Shown: positions 1 to 5,163, counted from the first letter of the stretch. The stretch is DNA of 5,163 nucleotides from Candidatus Methanophagales archaeon (GCA_021161765.1 JAGGZZ010000051.1:1-5163); one strand, 5' to 3'. Notes: generated from the letters alone by a model not told the origin. Translations and numbers: made by a program.

Positions 1-155
1 AAAACACTTTTTCTTTAGAAAAGAAAACCTGTGCTAAAAGAAACACCTTTTTGCTTCGCAAAAACATCTCTGGAGTTCTCAGTGGGATAGAATGGGGGCA
101 GGATAGAAAGGTGTGAAATGAGCGAAATGAAAAAGGCAAATTAAAAATTAAAAAC
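1..155. other. Gene-free left edge with two small A/T hairpins
   Basis: No coding frame I can support crosses this stretch. It holds two perfect short inverted repeats: TTTTCTTT (9-16) with AAAGAAAA (20-27) around a 3-nt loop, and TTTTTGC (48-54) with GCAAAAA (58-64) around TTC. Both are A/T-dominated and could arise by chance in such sequence, so no function is assigned. The rest is A-rich, with a doubled GCGAAATGA-like phrase near 121 and a short ATTAAAAATTAAAAA run at 140-154. Confidence 0.35.
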
Positions 156-203
156 TCTCTCTGCATCGTCAACGAGCATGTGGCCCTTGTTGTGAATAAA
201 CAT
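156..203 (-). pseudogene. Relic fragment of an archaeal ATPase (second copy)
   Basis: Read on the minus strand, these 48 bases give MFIHNKGHMLVDDAER. The intact ATPase of this window (1465-2841) has MFFNKDHILFDDAER at plus positions 2149-2193. With one inserted residue, 11 of 15 aligned residues are identical, and the DNA match is also clear (CTCTGCATC, TCAA, TTGTTG blocks). An in-frame TAG lies two codons before the first residue and a TAA five codons after the last, so this is not a gene. The differences are mostly at silent or conservative positions, which suggests a diverged paralogue rather than a recent copy of the neighbour. What remains is the segment just after the P-loop domain. Confidence 0.6.
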
Positions 204-204
204 T

Positions 205-248
205 ATCCTCTACATCCTCTGTCTGCGTTCTCCGTGAACTCTGCGGTT
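205..248. repeat. 9-nt-periodic degenerate repeat
   Basis: Successive 9-nt units can be read: ATCCTCTAC (205-213), ATCCTCTGT (214-222, sharing its last base with the next unit), TCTGCGTTC (222-230), TCCGTGAAC (231-239), TCTGCGGTT (240-248). The last three share TCYGYG at the same phase. On the minus strand the tract reads as AACCGCAGAG followed by CACGGAG and CGCAG. Phrases of this kind are, from general experience, scattered between genes in many environmental genomes, with no settled function. The right end coincides with the stop codon just before the surface-protein fragment. Confidence 0.55.
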
Positions 249-262
249 AATCTGACAATAGC

Positions 263-808
263 GTGGTGATTGTGGAGAGTGTGTCAGACGGAGACTTAGG
301 TTCAATAATATCAGGGATAAACAACACCGCGGGTGTGACAAAAATGAGTTGGTTCTCAGCCACCGGAATGACCGGCGACTTCGTCTTCGCTTATGTTACT
401 TTGAATGCTACTGGTAGCGCAGACGAAACAAGTGAACTGAACCTTACTGTTAAGAAGTTGGTTGACACAGGCAACAATCCGATTGCACATACGGTTGATG
501 AAGGTATGTTTACAGCGAGTGCTGGACCCCCGCTTACACCAACATCGCCACAGACAACACCAACACCAACAGCAACAGCAACAGCAGCTTTGCCAACGTC
601 CACTCCTACACCAACATCAACTCCCATGGTAACACCAACGCCAGTGACAACGACGCCAACAACCGCACCAACAACGGAAGCACCAATAGCAACGCCTCCG
701 CCTAAAGCAACACCAACACCAACACCAACACCACCGTGCTTCGAAGCGGTATTCGCCATTGCGGGCTTGTTAGCAATCGCGTATCTGGTACTGAGAAAGA
801 AGAAGTAA
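263..808 (+). CDS. 5'-truncated cohesin-like surface protein with PGF-CTERM-like tail
   Basis: The 181-residue frame has three parts. Residues 1-88 resemble the C-terminal half of a cohesin-like beta-sandwich found in archaeal surface proteins (VSDGDLGSI, then NNTAG, TGDFVFAYVTLNATG and NPIAHTVDEGMF). Residues 89-157 are a Thr/Pro-rich linker, in such proteins usually a glycosylated spacer. Residues 158-181 are PCFEAVFAIAGLLAIAYLVL plus RKKK, matching the PGF-CTERM signal cut by archaeosortase A, except that Cys (TGC) replaces the usual Gly (GGC). The protein has no signal peptide and begins inside the fold. Homology appears to reach back only to about 251, where an in-frame TAA (248-250) ends the 9-nt repeat. 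The GTG at 263 has no Shine-Dalgarno. It is probably a gene fragment: without export the sorting tail would be useless. I am confident of the family resemblance and much less of expression. Confidence 0.6.
   Translation: MVIVESVSDGDLGSIISGINNTAGVTKMSWFSATGMTGDFVFAYVTLNATGSADETSELNLTVKKLVDTGNNPIAHTVDEGMFTASAGPPLTPTSPQTTPTPTATATAALPTSTPTPTSTPMVTPTPVTTTPTTAPTTEAPIATPPPKATPTPTPTPPCFEAVFAIAGLLAIAYLVLRKKK
710..733 (+). repeat. ACACCA hexamer microsatellite in the Thr/Pro linker
   Basis: Four perfect ACACCA units in a row encode alternating Thr-Pro dipeptides at the end of the linker. Imperfect units extend the pattern leftward to about 539. Unit-number changes would alter linker length by two residues without breaking the frame. 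Confidence 0.8.
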
Positions 809-861
809 AAGCGAAAAGCAAAGAAGCAAAACACAAAAAGCATAAAAGTTTTTGGGGGATG

Positions 862-892
862 TTTTTTTTATTCCCTTTTTATTATTTTTAAT
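862..892 (+). terminator. T-tract terminator-like region after the surface-protein fragment
   Basis: Starting 54 bases after the stop codon there are eight T's (862-869), then TTTTT (876-880), and then TTTTT (885-889) inside an A/T stretch. Archaeal RNA polymerase commonly terminates at runs of T on the coding strand without needing a hairpin. A preceding GTTTTTGGGGG (849-857) adds another short T run. Confidence 0.5.
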
Positions 893-895
893 TAA

Positions 896-961
896 CCACG
901 AGATTACACAGATTTCCAAAATAAATTATAGACACAGATTAACGCAGATTAACACTCGTGG
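896..961. repeat. 66-bp element with 7-bp inverted ends
   Basis: CCACGAG (896-902) and CTCGTGG (955-961) are perfect inverted repeats enclosing 52 A/T-rich bases that contain several CACAGATT-type units (906-914, 933-952). No target-site duplication is seen outside the ends (left ATTAA, right ACTCT), so a transposed element is not proven. It could be a miniature element or a degenerate repeat island that happens to end in complementary bases. Confidence 0.45.
931..955 (-). repeat. 10-nt-periodic repeat, copy A
   Basis: The plus strand reads GACAC followed by AGATTAACGCAGATTAACAC, that is CACAGATTAA (933-942), CGCAGATTAA (943-952), CAC. Written in the orientation of copies B and C, the unit is TTAATCTGYG. 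Over its first 19 bases it matches the complement of copy C at 18 positions. The 10-nt spacing equals roughly one turn of DNA. Confidence 0.65.
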
Positions 962-981
962 ACTCTGCCCACGCTCCCCGC

Positions 982-998
982 AAGCCCTGAAAGGGCTT
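982..998. other. Perfect 7-bp hairpin with GAA loop
   Basis: AAGCCCT (982-988), loop GAA (989-991), AGGGCTT (992-998). It lies in the only G/C-rich patch of the intergenic region, between the oppositely oriented repeat copies A and B. It is not followed by a T-run on the plus strand, so it is not a standard terminator. Small AGCCCT/AGGGCT hairpins recur as dispersed repeats in some genomes, and one copy here cannot show that. Confidence 0.5.
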
Positions 999-1033
999 AA
1001 TGATAAGAATCAACAAATACGGTTAAACTAAAA

Positions 1034-1065
1034 TAAATCTGCGTAAATCCGTGTAAATCAGTGTC
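1034..1065 (+). repeat. 10-nt-periodic repeat, copy B
   Basis: Three consecutive 10-nt units, TAAATCTGCG (1034-1043), TAAATCCGTG (1044-1053) and TAAATCAGTG (1054-1063), are followed by TC. It is in inverted orientation to copy A and direct orientation to copy C. It ends only 7 bases before the ATG of the acylphosphatase relic, leaving no room for a native Shine-Dalgarno or core promoter at the usual distance. Confidence 0.7.
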
Positions 1066-1072
1066 TTAAGAA

Positions 1073-1405
1073 ATGAAAAGAGCGAACATAATCGTAAAGG
1101 GAAAGGTACAGAAAGTTGGATATAGAGATTTTGTCCGGGATAAGATAAAGTATGGCGGTGTGCCGGAGGAACTTGGCGATAGACTTGGTGCGGCACTTCT
1201 TTATCTGGGCGCAACGAATCAAAAGATAGAGGCGGGTTTTCAAGATGGTAGCAGGGAAGATAGATGAGGGAAGAGAGGAGAATAAACAGGGGTTTAGTAC
1301 GCTACGCTTGGGGGAAAGATGGATAGGATGCTGGAAAAGCAAGAAGATACAATTGAAGCGATAGACCGAAGTAAAGACGAAATTGTCACCGAAATTTTCT
1401 TTTAG
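1073..1405 (+). pseudogene. Decayed acylphosphatase with C-terminal extension
   Basis: An open frame from the ATG at 1073 to the TGA at 1265 encodes 64 residues. Residues 1-19 carry the acylphosphatase signature (IIVKGKVQKVGYRDF, like the family's GxVQGVGxR with the phosphate-binding Arg). The sequence then jumps at about residue 22 to IKYGGVPEELGDRLG, which I recognise as the start of the C-terminal extension in some archaeal homologues. The rest of the roughly 90-residue fold, including the catalytic Asn, is missing. Around 1245 one extra base shifts the frame (the +1 frame continues VAGKIDEGREENKQGFSTL). Near 1298-1307 a 5-bp tandem duplication (TACGCTACGC) adds five more and restores frame 2, which then reads GGKMDRMLEKQEDTIEAIDR and ends at 1405. 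This pattern is degeneration, and no enzyme activity (acyl-phosphate hydrolysis) can be expected. It is bracketed by repeat copies B and C. Confidence 0.7.
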
Positions 1406-1424
1406 CAGGTCGGATGAGCTGCTA
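1403..1424. other. Hairpin TAGCAG/CTGCTA followed by T's
   Basis: TAGCAG (1403-1408) pairs with CTGCTA (1419-1424) around a 10-nt loop, and TTTTT follows at 1425-1429. It lies just at the end of the acylphosphatase relic and could act as a weak plus-strand terminator, or it may be chance in decayed coding sequence. Confidence 0.3.
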
Positions 1425-1436
1425 TTTTTAACGGCA

Positions 1437-1464
1437 TTAATCTTTTCATCTGTGTTAATCTGTG
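1437..1464 (+). repeat. 10-nt-periodic repeat, copy C
   Basis: TTAATCTT (1437-1444), TTCATCTGTG (1445-1454) and TTAATCTGTG (1455-1464) keep the same 10-nt phase as copies A and B. The next base pair begins the stop codon of the minus-strand ATPase (TGA, complement of 1465-1467), so the repeat abuts the gene's end exactly. Confidence 0.65.
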
Positions 1465-2841
1465 TCAATAATTTTTTAGCCCCGCTATATCAAATACCAA
1501 ATACCCCTCGCTTCTCAATTTCTCTTTCACTTCATCATCAATTTTCTTTGCTATTATTCCAAAATGTTCCTCTCTCACGTTGTTAAACCAGTTGACGAAT
1601 GCGGATTTTTGTTTAAGCGCATCTAAAATCCTCGTGGCTTCTTTTTCTTTTTTGACCTCACGCCATTTAACTTCAAAGAATGCTATTTGCTTCGTATGTT
1701 CGTTTAAAGCAATTAAATCAATTTCCTTATCCTTGTGCCACCACTTCCCAATTCTAAAGAACTGAAAGGGCAAATTAAAAATATTCTTTGTTATACACTC
1801 TTTTGCTAAATCCTCAAAAACTGTTCCAACATACCTATTAAATTCTTTTTCTATCGCGGAAAACTCCATTACACCAAGCTCTATCTCTTCTTTGTATCTG
1901 TGGACGAATTTCAGCCAGAAATGAAAATAATTATCCGGAATCTTGTAAATCCCCCTCTTCCCCGCTCTTATTACTGGATATGTCTTCTTTATTAAACCCA
2001 TGTTCTCTAATACTCGTAGATACTTCGGTAAATTCGTCACGTCAACCTTTGATTTAGATGAAATTTCAGAAAGAGTCGTTGCTCCTTCGCTTATCTGCTC
2101 CATTATGGATAAATATACGTAGGGTTCTCTCAACTCGTCCTTAAGCAATCGCTCTGCATCATCAAACAGTATATGGTCTTTGTTGAAAAACATTCTGTTT
2201 ACGTTCTCTTCAAACATTAAAGAAACGTTAAAGTCCTTCAAATAGGCTGGAACTCCTCCAGCACATGCATACACCTTTACCAGATCGTCGATGCTGAATT
2301 TTTCGTAGAATTTACAGGCATCCGGGAAAGAAAAGGGCAAAACTTTCAGTCTTAAACTCGCTCTTCCATAAAGTGGATTTTTATAGGATAGCAAAGAATC
2401 CATCGTGCTTATTAGAGAGCCGCAAACGATCAATAATACTTTTGACCCCGGAAGGATTTCATCCACGATGTACTGAAATTGAGAAGAGATTTTATCTTTT
2501 TCTCGTTCTACCCAGTAGGAGAATTCATCTATTGCGATGATTATTCTCTCGTTTTTAAATCGCATGCATACCTGTTCAAAGAACTCTTCCATGTCTCTTG
2601 CTTCTATAAAAACGTCAAACTTCCTGTTGAATTTTTCCACAAATCTCTCTGACTCCACCTCGATTTTATTTTTCTCGCAGAGGAAATAGAAAGCCCTTTT
2701 TCCTTCTATAACCTTTTTTATAAGTTCGGTCTTCCCAATCCGCCTCCTTCCGTAAATCACGGCAAACTCGGATTTATTGCTTTCATATTTCTCCTCAACT
2801 TTCCTTAGCTCTTCTTCCCTGTCCAGGAATTTTGATATCAT
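1465..2841 (-). CDS. Archaeal ATPase with C-terminal DUF234 nuclease-like domain
   Basis: The protein has 458 residues from the ATG at 2841. The opening FLDREEEL is typical of the archaeal ATPase_2 family (STAND-type P-loop NTPases). The Walker A motif is GRRRIGKT (residues 31-38), Walker B is IIIAIDEF (100-107) with Asp105 and Glu106, and a sensor-like VCGS lies at 139-142. NPLYGRASLRLKVLPF (155-170) is another family block. Residues about 250-290 form a winged-helix-like region. The C-terminal part fits DUF234, with EID (373-375) and EVK (390-392) spaced as in PD-(D/E)XK nucleases. Such proteins are abundant in archaea and often mobile, and their substrate is unknown. A TTG at 2910 would add 23 residues but would read through the promoter, so I reject it. 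The gene is visibly richer in A/T than its CLC neighbour, which fits transfer. No break is seen, and it is probably intact. Confidence 0.88.
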   Translation of the reverse strand: MISKFLDREEELRKVEEKYESNKSEFAVIYGRRRIGKTELIKKVIEGKRAFYFLCEKNKIEVESERFVEKFNRKFDVFIEARDMEEFFEQVCMRFKNERIIIAIDEFSYWVEREKDKISSQFQYIVDEILPGSKVLLIVCGSLISTMDSLLSYKNPLYGRASLRLKVLPFSFPDACKFYEKFSIDDLVKVYACAGGVPAYLKDFNVSLMFEENVNRMFFNKDHILFDDAERLLKDELREPYVYLSIMEQISEGATTLSEISSKSKVDVTNLPKYLRVLENMGLIKKTYPVIRAGKRGIYKIPDNYFHFWLKFVHRYKEEIELGVMEFSAIEKEFNRYVGTVFEDLAKECITKNIFNLPFQFFRIGKWWHKDKEIDLIALNEHTKQIAFFEVKWREVKKEKEATRILDALKQKSAFVNWFNNVREEHFGIIAKKIDDEVKEKLRSEGYLVFDIAGLKNY

Positions 2842-2864
2842 GATATTTAGTATTACAACACTAA
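2835..2864 (-). promoter_or_regulatory. Palindromes at the ATPase start (possible operator)
   Basis: A dyad with TTAGT (2847-2851) and ACTAA (2860-2864) separated by 8 bases fills the space between the TATA box and the start codon. Next to it ATATCATGATAT (2835-2846) is a perfect 12-bp palindrome containing the ATG. Repressor binding here would block initiation. Chance is also plausible, because the region is very A/T-rich. Confidence 0.3.
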
Positions 2865-2872
2865 TATTTAAA
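2865..2872 (-). promoter_or_regulatory. TATA box of the ATPase gene
   Basis: The minus strand reads TTTAAATA, preceded by an A/T-rich ATAATAAA. Its centre is 27-28 bases before the A of the ATG at 2841, the usual archaeal TATA-to-start-of-transcription distance. The mRNA would be leaderless or nearly so, in keeping with the lack of a Shine-Dalgarno. This placement is the main argument for the 2841 start and for transcription independent of the upstream CLC gene. Confidence 0.55.
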
Positions 2873-2925
2873 TTTATTATAGAGCTACTACAGATTAATG
2901 ATGGAGACAAATTCGACTGTGCCGC

Positions 2926-4797
2926 TTAAGAAGACTCCCCTTTAATACGCGACCTCCTGCGGCAGTGCTCCCTTATTATATCTGACCTGCTTATCATGCC
3001 GACCAACTCTTCCGAAACTTTCCCTTCTTCACGCTCTCTTTTCATTACCGGCAATCGCCCTATATTGTACGTATCCATCTTATGCAGAACGTCCTCCAGG
3101 AACTCATCCGGATATGCCACAATTACGTCCTGTTCCTTTATGCATGTCAATCCCACCTTCCTGTAACCCGCTCCTTCCCCCCTTTGCTTTTCTAACGCCA
3201 TTATGGTCGTTATGCCGACCATCTTCCCGTTCTCATCAACCACCGGGTAAGTCATGTGCCCCGTCTTCTCGGCAAAATAAAGCGCTTCTTTTACTGTATT
3301 ATCTGCCGGAATGGTCAGCACATCCTTTGTATATGCATCCTTCACTTTTATCCCCTCGAGTATGTCCACCATGAACTCTCTACTGTGTGCTGGTGATTCT
3401 TTCCTTACCTCATATTGCTCTGGATAAATTGTCCATCTCCCTACCAGCGAATAAGCAGGAATTATAGCAAGTAGAGCAGGAACGAACAGCGTATAAGAAC
3501 CTGAGATTTCACACACGATGAAAAGCGCGGTAAGCGGTGCATTAGCAGCAGCACCGAAGAAAGCTGCTGCGCCAATAAGTGAAAATACCCACGGGTTCCC
3601 TACCGTTTCTGGGAAAAAAAAGCTGAGGATTTGTCCTATTGCTCCTCCTAAAGCCGCACCCATGGTTAAAGAGGGTATAAATGAGCCTCCGCTACCTCCA
3701 GACCCTAAGGTTAAAGCAGTTGCTGCGATTTTTGCAACGGCAATGAATGCTAAAACGCTCAATGTAAGCTCGCCATAAAATGCTAATTGCATAAATCCAT
3801 ACCCACCACCAAATATTCCGCTCGCTATTCCTATTCCCTTTTCTACCTCATGTCGTGGATTAACGATGAGATAACCGATGAGGAAAAGCATACCAAGCAG
3901 AAGTCCGCCTATTCCTGGTTTGAGATAATCAGGAATCTTCAGTTTCCCGAAGAAAAACGACCTTAATATCTCCAGCAGTTTGGCAAATGCAATAACAAAA
4001 GGAACGCATGCTATTCCAAGAACAAGGAACAGAAGCAACGAAAAAGGTGTTAAAAGGGCTGCAATGTCATATTCTCCTATTTCATAAAGGTGCCCCAGTC
4101 CTAAGAAGGAACAGGAGACGATGTAAGCCGTGATAGAACAAATTATCGCGGGAACCAGTGCCTCTACTTCCATATCTCGCTTGTACAACGTTTCAATACC
4201 AAAGAAAGCACCACCAAGCGGCGATTTGAAGATTGCTGCTATTCCCGCTCCTGCTGCCGCCGATACTATCTTCCTTCTTTCTCTCTCCTCTAATTTAAAA
4301 AATCTGCTGAAAACCGAACCTATCGTCCCGCCCAGCATTGCACTCGGTCCTTCTCTTCCCGCGCTCCCGCCGGAGCCAATCGTCAGCACTGAGCATATTC
4401 CTCTTACTAAACCGGTCTTGCCTTTTATTACTCCCTTTTCGTTATGGAACCCATCTATGAACACATCGGTTTCGTGCAGTTCGGGCTTATCAACCGGAAG
4501 GAGTTTGTATTTTATTAGCCCGCATATCAACCCTCCCAACGCTGGAATAAGGGCTAACAGAATCAATAAAAATGGATTGGCGAAGGCATCCCCTAAGAGA
4601 GGAGTGAAAGCGAAGAAATGCGGTTCATTTTCCGGTGATGGTGGATAGTAACCGCCGAGGAATTCTAAGAACAGTGGAGCGAAGAAATTCAAGGCGAAAA
4701 AAAAGCCTGCGATGGCAAGACCAACTAAAACACCTGTGATTGCATAGTAGATGGTCTGTTTAGCCCATGTTCCAAAATATCTTATCTCTCCTGCCAT
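2926..4797 (-). CDS. CLC-type chloride channel/transporter with two CBS domains
   Basis: This 623-residue membrane protein has the CLC fold: about 455 residues of hydrophobic helices followed by a cytoplasmic CBS pair. Key blocks are GSGGSAGREGPSAMLGG (141-157), with the gating glutamate of GREGP at 149, and GSGGSGGSFIPSL (365-377), the counterpart of the GxFxP motif. The first selectivity motif, GSGIPE in the E. coli protein, is not recognisable; the aligned region reads ELHETD (106-111). Proline, not Thr or Val, follows GREG, which argues against the fluoride-exporting branch. Whether it is a channel or an H+/Cl- exchanger cannot be decided from this sequence. The CBS domains span about 486-540 and 552-610 (NIGRLPV and GMISRSD in the second) and usually bind adenine nucleotides. 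The ATG at 4797 is preceded by a G-rich GGGAAGGG nine to sixteen bases upstream, a weak Shine-Dalgarno. The gene is complete and lies 80 bases downstream of another CBS-domain gene. Confidence 0.93.
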   Translation of the reverse strand: MAGEIRYFGTWAKQTIYYAITGVLVGLAIAGFFFALNFFAPLFLEFLGGYYPPSPENEPHFFAFTPLLGDAFANPFLLILLALIPALGGLICGLIKYKLLPVDKPELHETDVFIDGFHNEKGVIKGKTGLVRGICSVLTIGSGGSAGREGPSAMLGGTIGSVFSRFFKLEERERRKIVSAAAGAGIAAIFKSPLGGAFFGIETLYKRDMEVEALVPAIICSITAYIVSCSFLGLGHLYEIGEYDIAALLTPFSLLLFLVLGIACVPFVIAFAKLLEILRSFFFGKLKIPDYLKPGIGGLLLGMLFLIGYLIVNPRHEVEKGIGIASGIFGGGYGFMQLAFYGELTLSVLAFIAVAKIAATALTLGSGGSGGSFIPSLTMGAALGGAIGQILSFFFPETVGNPWVFSLIGAAAFFGAAANAPLTALFIVCEISGSYTLFVPALLAIIPAYSLVGRWTIYPEQYEVRKESPAHSREFMVDILEGIKVKDAYTKDVLTIPADNTVKEALYFAEKTGHMTYPVVDENGKMVGITTIMALEKQRGEGAGYRKVGLTCIKEQDVIVAYPDEFLEDVLHKMDTYNIGRLPVMKREREEGKVSEELVGMISRSDIIREHCRRRSRIKGESS

Positions 4798-4850
4798 TTT
4801 TTAGCCCTTCCCGTTTGAAAAATCTCTCTATTACCCCCCTGCCCTTTCTC

Positions 4851-4858
4851 TTAATAAA
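4851..4858 (-). promoter_or_regulatory. Possible TATA box of the CLC gene
   Basis: TTTATTAA on the minus strand lies about 54 bases before the CLC start. Transcription would then begin near 4827 and give a leader of about 30 bases containing the G-rich ribosome-binding-like GGGAAGGG. The 80-base gap could equally be an internal operon spacer, so the call is weak. Confidence 0.3.
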
Positions 4859-4877
4859 TCTATGCCTGTGATTTTCT

Positions 4878-5163
4878 CTATTCTTTGCCCCGGAACTGTA
4901 CTGCTCGCATGAGGTCCGTCCTGGAGATGATGCCTGCCATCTGTCCTTCCGCCATAACAATCAAGCGACCTATGTTCTTGCTGGACATTAGTTTAAGGAC
5001 ATCGGAGGCATCCACATCCGGCCCGATTGTGATTACCTCTCTTTTCATAACCTCCTCGACCCTGGTAGTGTCTCGCTTCGAGGCAGGTATCTGCCGGACG
5101 TCTCCAAAGGTTATCACTCCAAGTACCGGAGAACTCTGCTCTTCTTGCACCGGATAGCCTATG
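4878..5163 (-). CDS. C-terminal CBS-domain part of a gene cut by the window edge
   Basis: The frame is open to the right edge, so the real start lies outside; the GTG at 5150 is internal (upstream codons give IGYP). The 94 or so visible residues are the end of one CBS domain (GYPV, then VLGVITFGDVRQIP) and a full second one (VEEVMKREVITI, NIGRLIVM, GIISRTDLMRAV). The linker DVRQIPASKRDTTRVEEVM resembles the CBS pair at the C-terminus of archaeal M50 site-2-type metalloproteases (MJ0392-like). A second CLC channel or a stand-alone CBS protein is also possible, as no catalytic part is visible. It ends with TAG 80 bases before the CLC start on the same strand, so co-transcription is plausible. 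Confidence 0.8.
   Translation of the reverse strand, partial: IGYPVQEEQSSPVLGVITFGDVRQIPASKRDTTRVEEVMKREVITIGPDVDASDVLKLMSSKNIGRLIVMAEGQMAGIISRTDLMRAVQFRGKE

Noticed and set aside
135..148. 14-base identity (GGCAAATTAAAAAT) with ATPase positions 1769-1782, which encode FNLPF there
   Set aside because: It is collinear with the ATPase relic at 156-203, but in a different frame and almost wholly A/T. It could be a second relic piece, but the match is too simple in composition to claim.
391..843. Minus-strand open frame rich in Gly-Val repeats opposite the surface-protein linker
   Set aside because: It is the mirror of the Thr-Pro codon repeats on the plus strand; the plus-strand frame has family resemblance and a sorting tail, while this one has none.
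955..1033. Possible tRNA or small RNA around the G/C-rich hairpin
   Set aside because: No cloverleaf, T-arm motif or box C/D pattern is visible, only one 7-bp hairpin.
896..1464. CRISPR-like repeat spacing
   Set aside because: Copies differ in orientation and in distance (about 100 and 400 bases), there are no unique spacers of even length, and units are internally periodic; no cas genes are present.
1058..1468. Minus-strand open frame of 136 codons across the acylphosphatase relic
   Set aside because: The plus strand carries a recognisable protein remnant, and this frame runs through both periodic repeats and has no recognisable motif.
4130..4648. Long plus-strand open frames opposite the CLC gene (also near 3114-3374 and 3518-3778)
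   Set aside because: They are complementary-strand shadows of a complete, motif-verified membrane protein and show no motif of their own.
4760..4960. Minus-strand frame bridging the gap between the CBS gene and the CLC gene
   Set aside because: It overlaps both genes in another frame, is basic and low in recognisable features, and has no conserved motif.

Overview
The window looks archaeal and most likely euryarchaeal. Evidence: a Thr/Pro-rich surface-protein tail ending in a PGF-CTERM-like sorting signal, an archaeal-type ATPase/DUF234 gene with a TATA box about 27 nt upstream of its start and no Shine-Dalgarno, T-tract terminator-like sequence, and an archaeal CLC channel with CBS domains. 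From remembered family resemblance, the cohesin-like/CTERM protein and the acylphosphatase with a long C-terminal extension suggest an ANME-1/Methanophagales-type or related methanogen-lineage genome. That placement is inference.

The left part (1-1470) is a low-density region of broken genes and repeats. Bases 1-155 hold no gene I recognise. Bases 156-203 (minus) keep a 16-codon relic of a second ATPase related to the intact one further right. A 9-nt-periodic repeat (205-248) ends exactly where homology of a cohesin-like/CTERM surface protein begins, in mid-domain (263-808, plus). A T-rich terminator-like stretch follows. Then come a 66-bp element with inverted ends, three copies of a 10-nt-periodic repeat (consensus TWAATCTGYG on the plus strand) and a decayed acylphosphatase gene (1073-1405, plus) with an apparent internal deletion and two mutually compensating frameshifts.

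The right part (1465-5163) is well-packed and entirely on the minus strand. In transcription order it holds the C-terminal CBS-domain end of a gene that runs off the window (5163-4878), a complete CLC-type chloride channel/transporter with two CBS domains (4797-2926), and an AT-rich ATPase with a C-terminal nuclease-like domain (2841-1465) that has its own promoter. The first two may form an operon controlled by adenine-nucleotide-sensing CBS domains. The ATPase is of a type that spreads by transfer and probably is an independent unit.

I found no CRISPR array, tRNA, rRNA or complete insertion sequence. The most unusual feature is that the breakpoints of the gene relics fall at members of the short periodic repeats. 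I see no convincing new multi-gene system.
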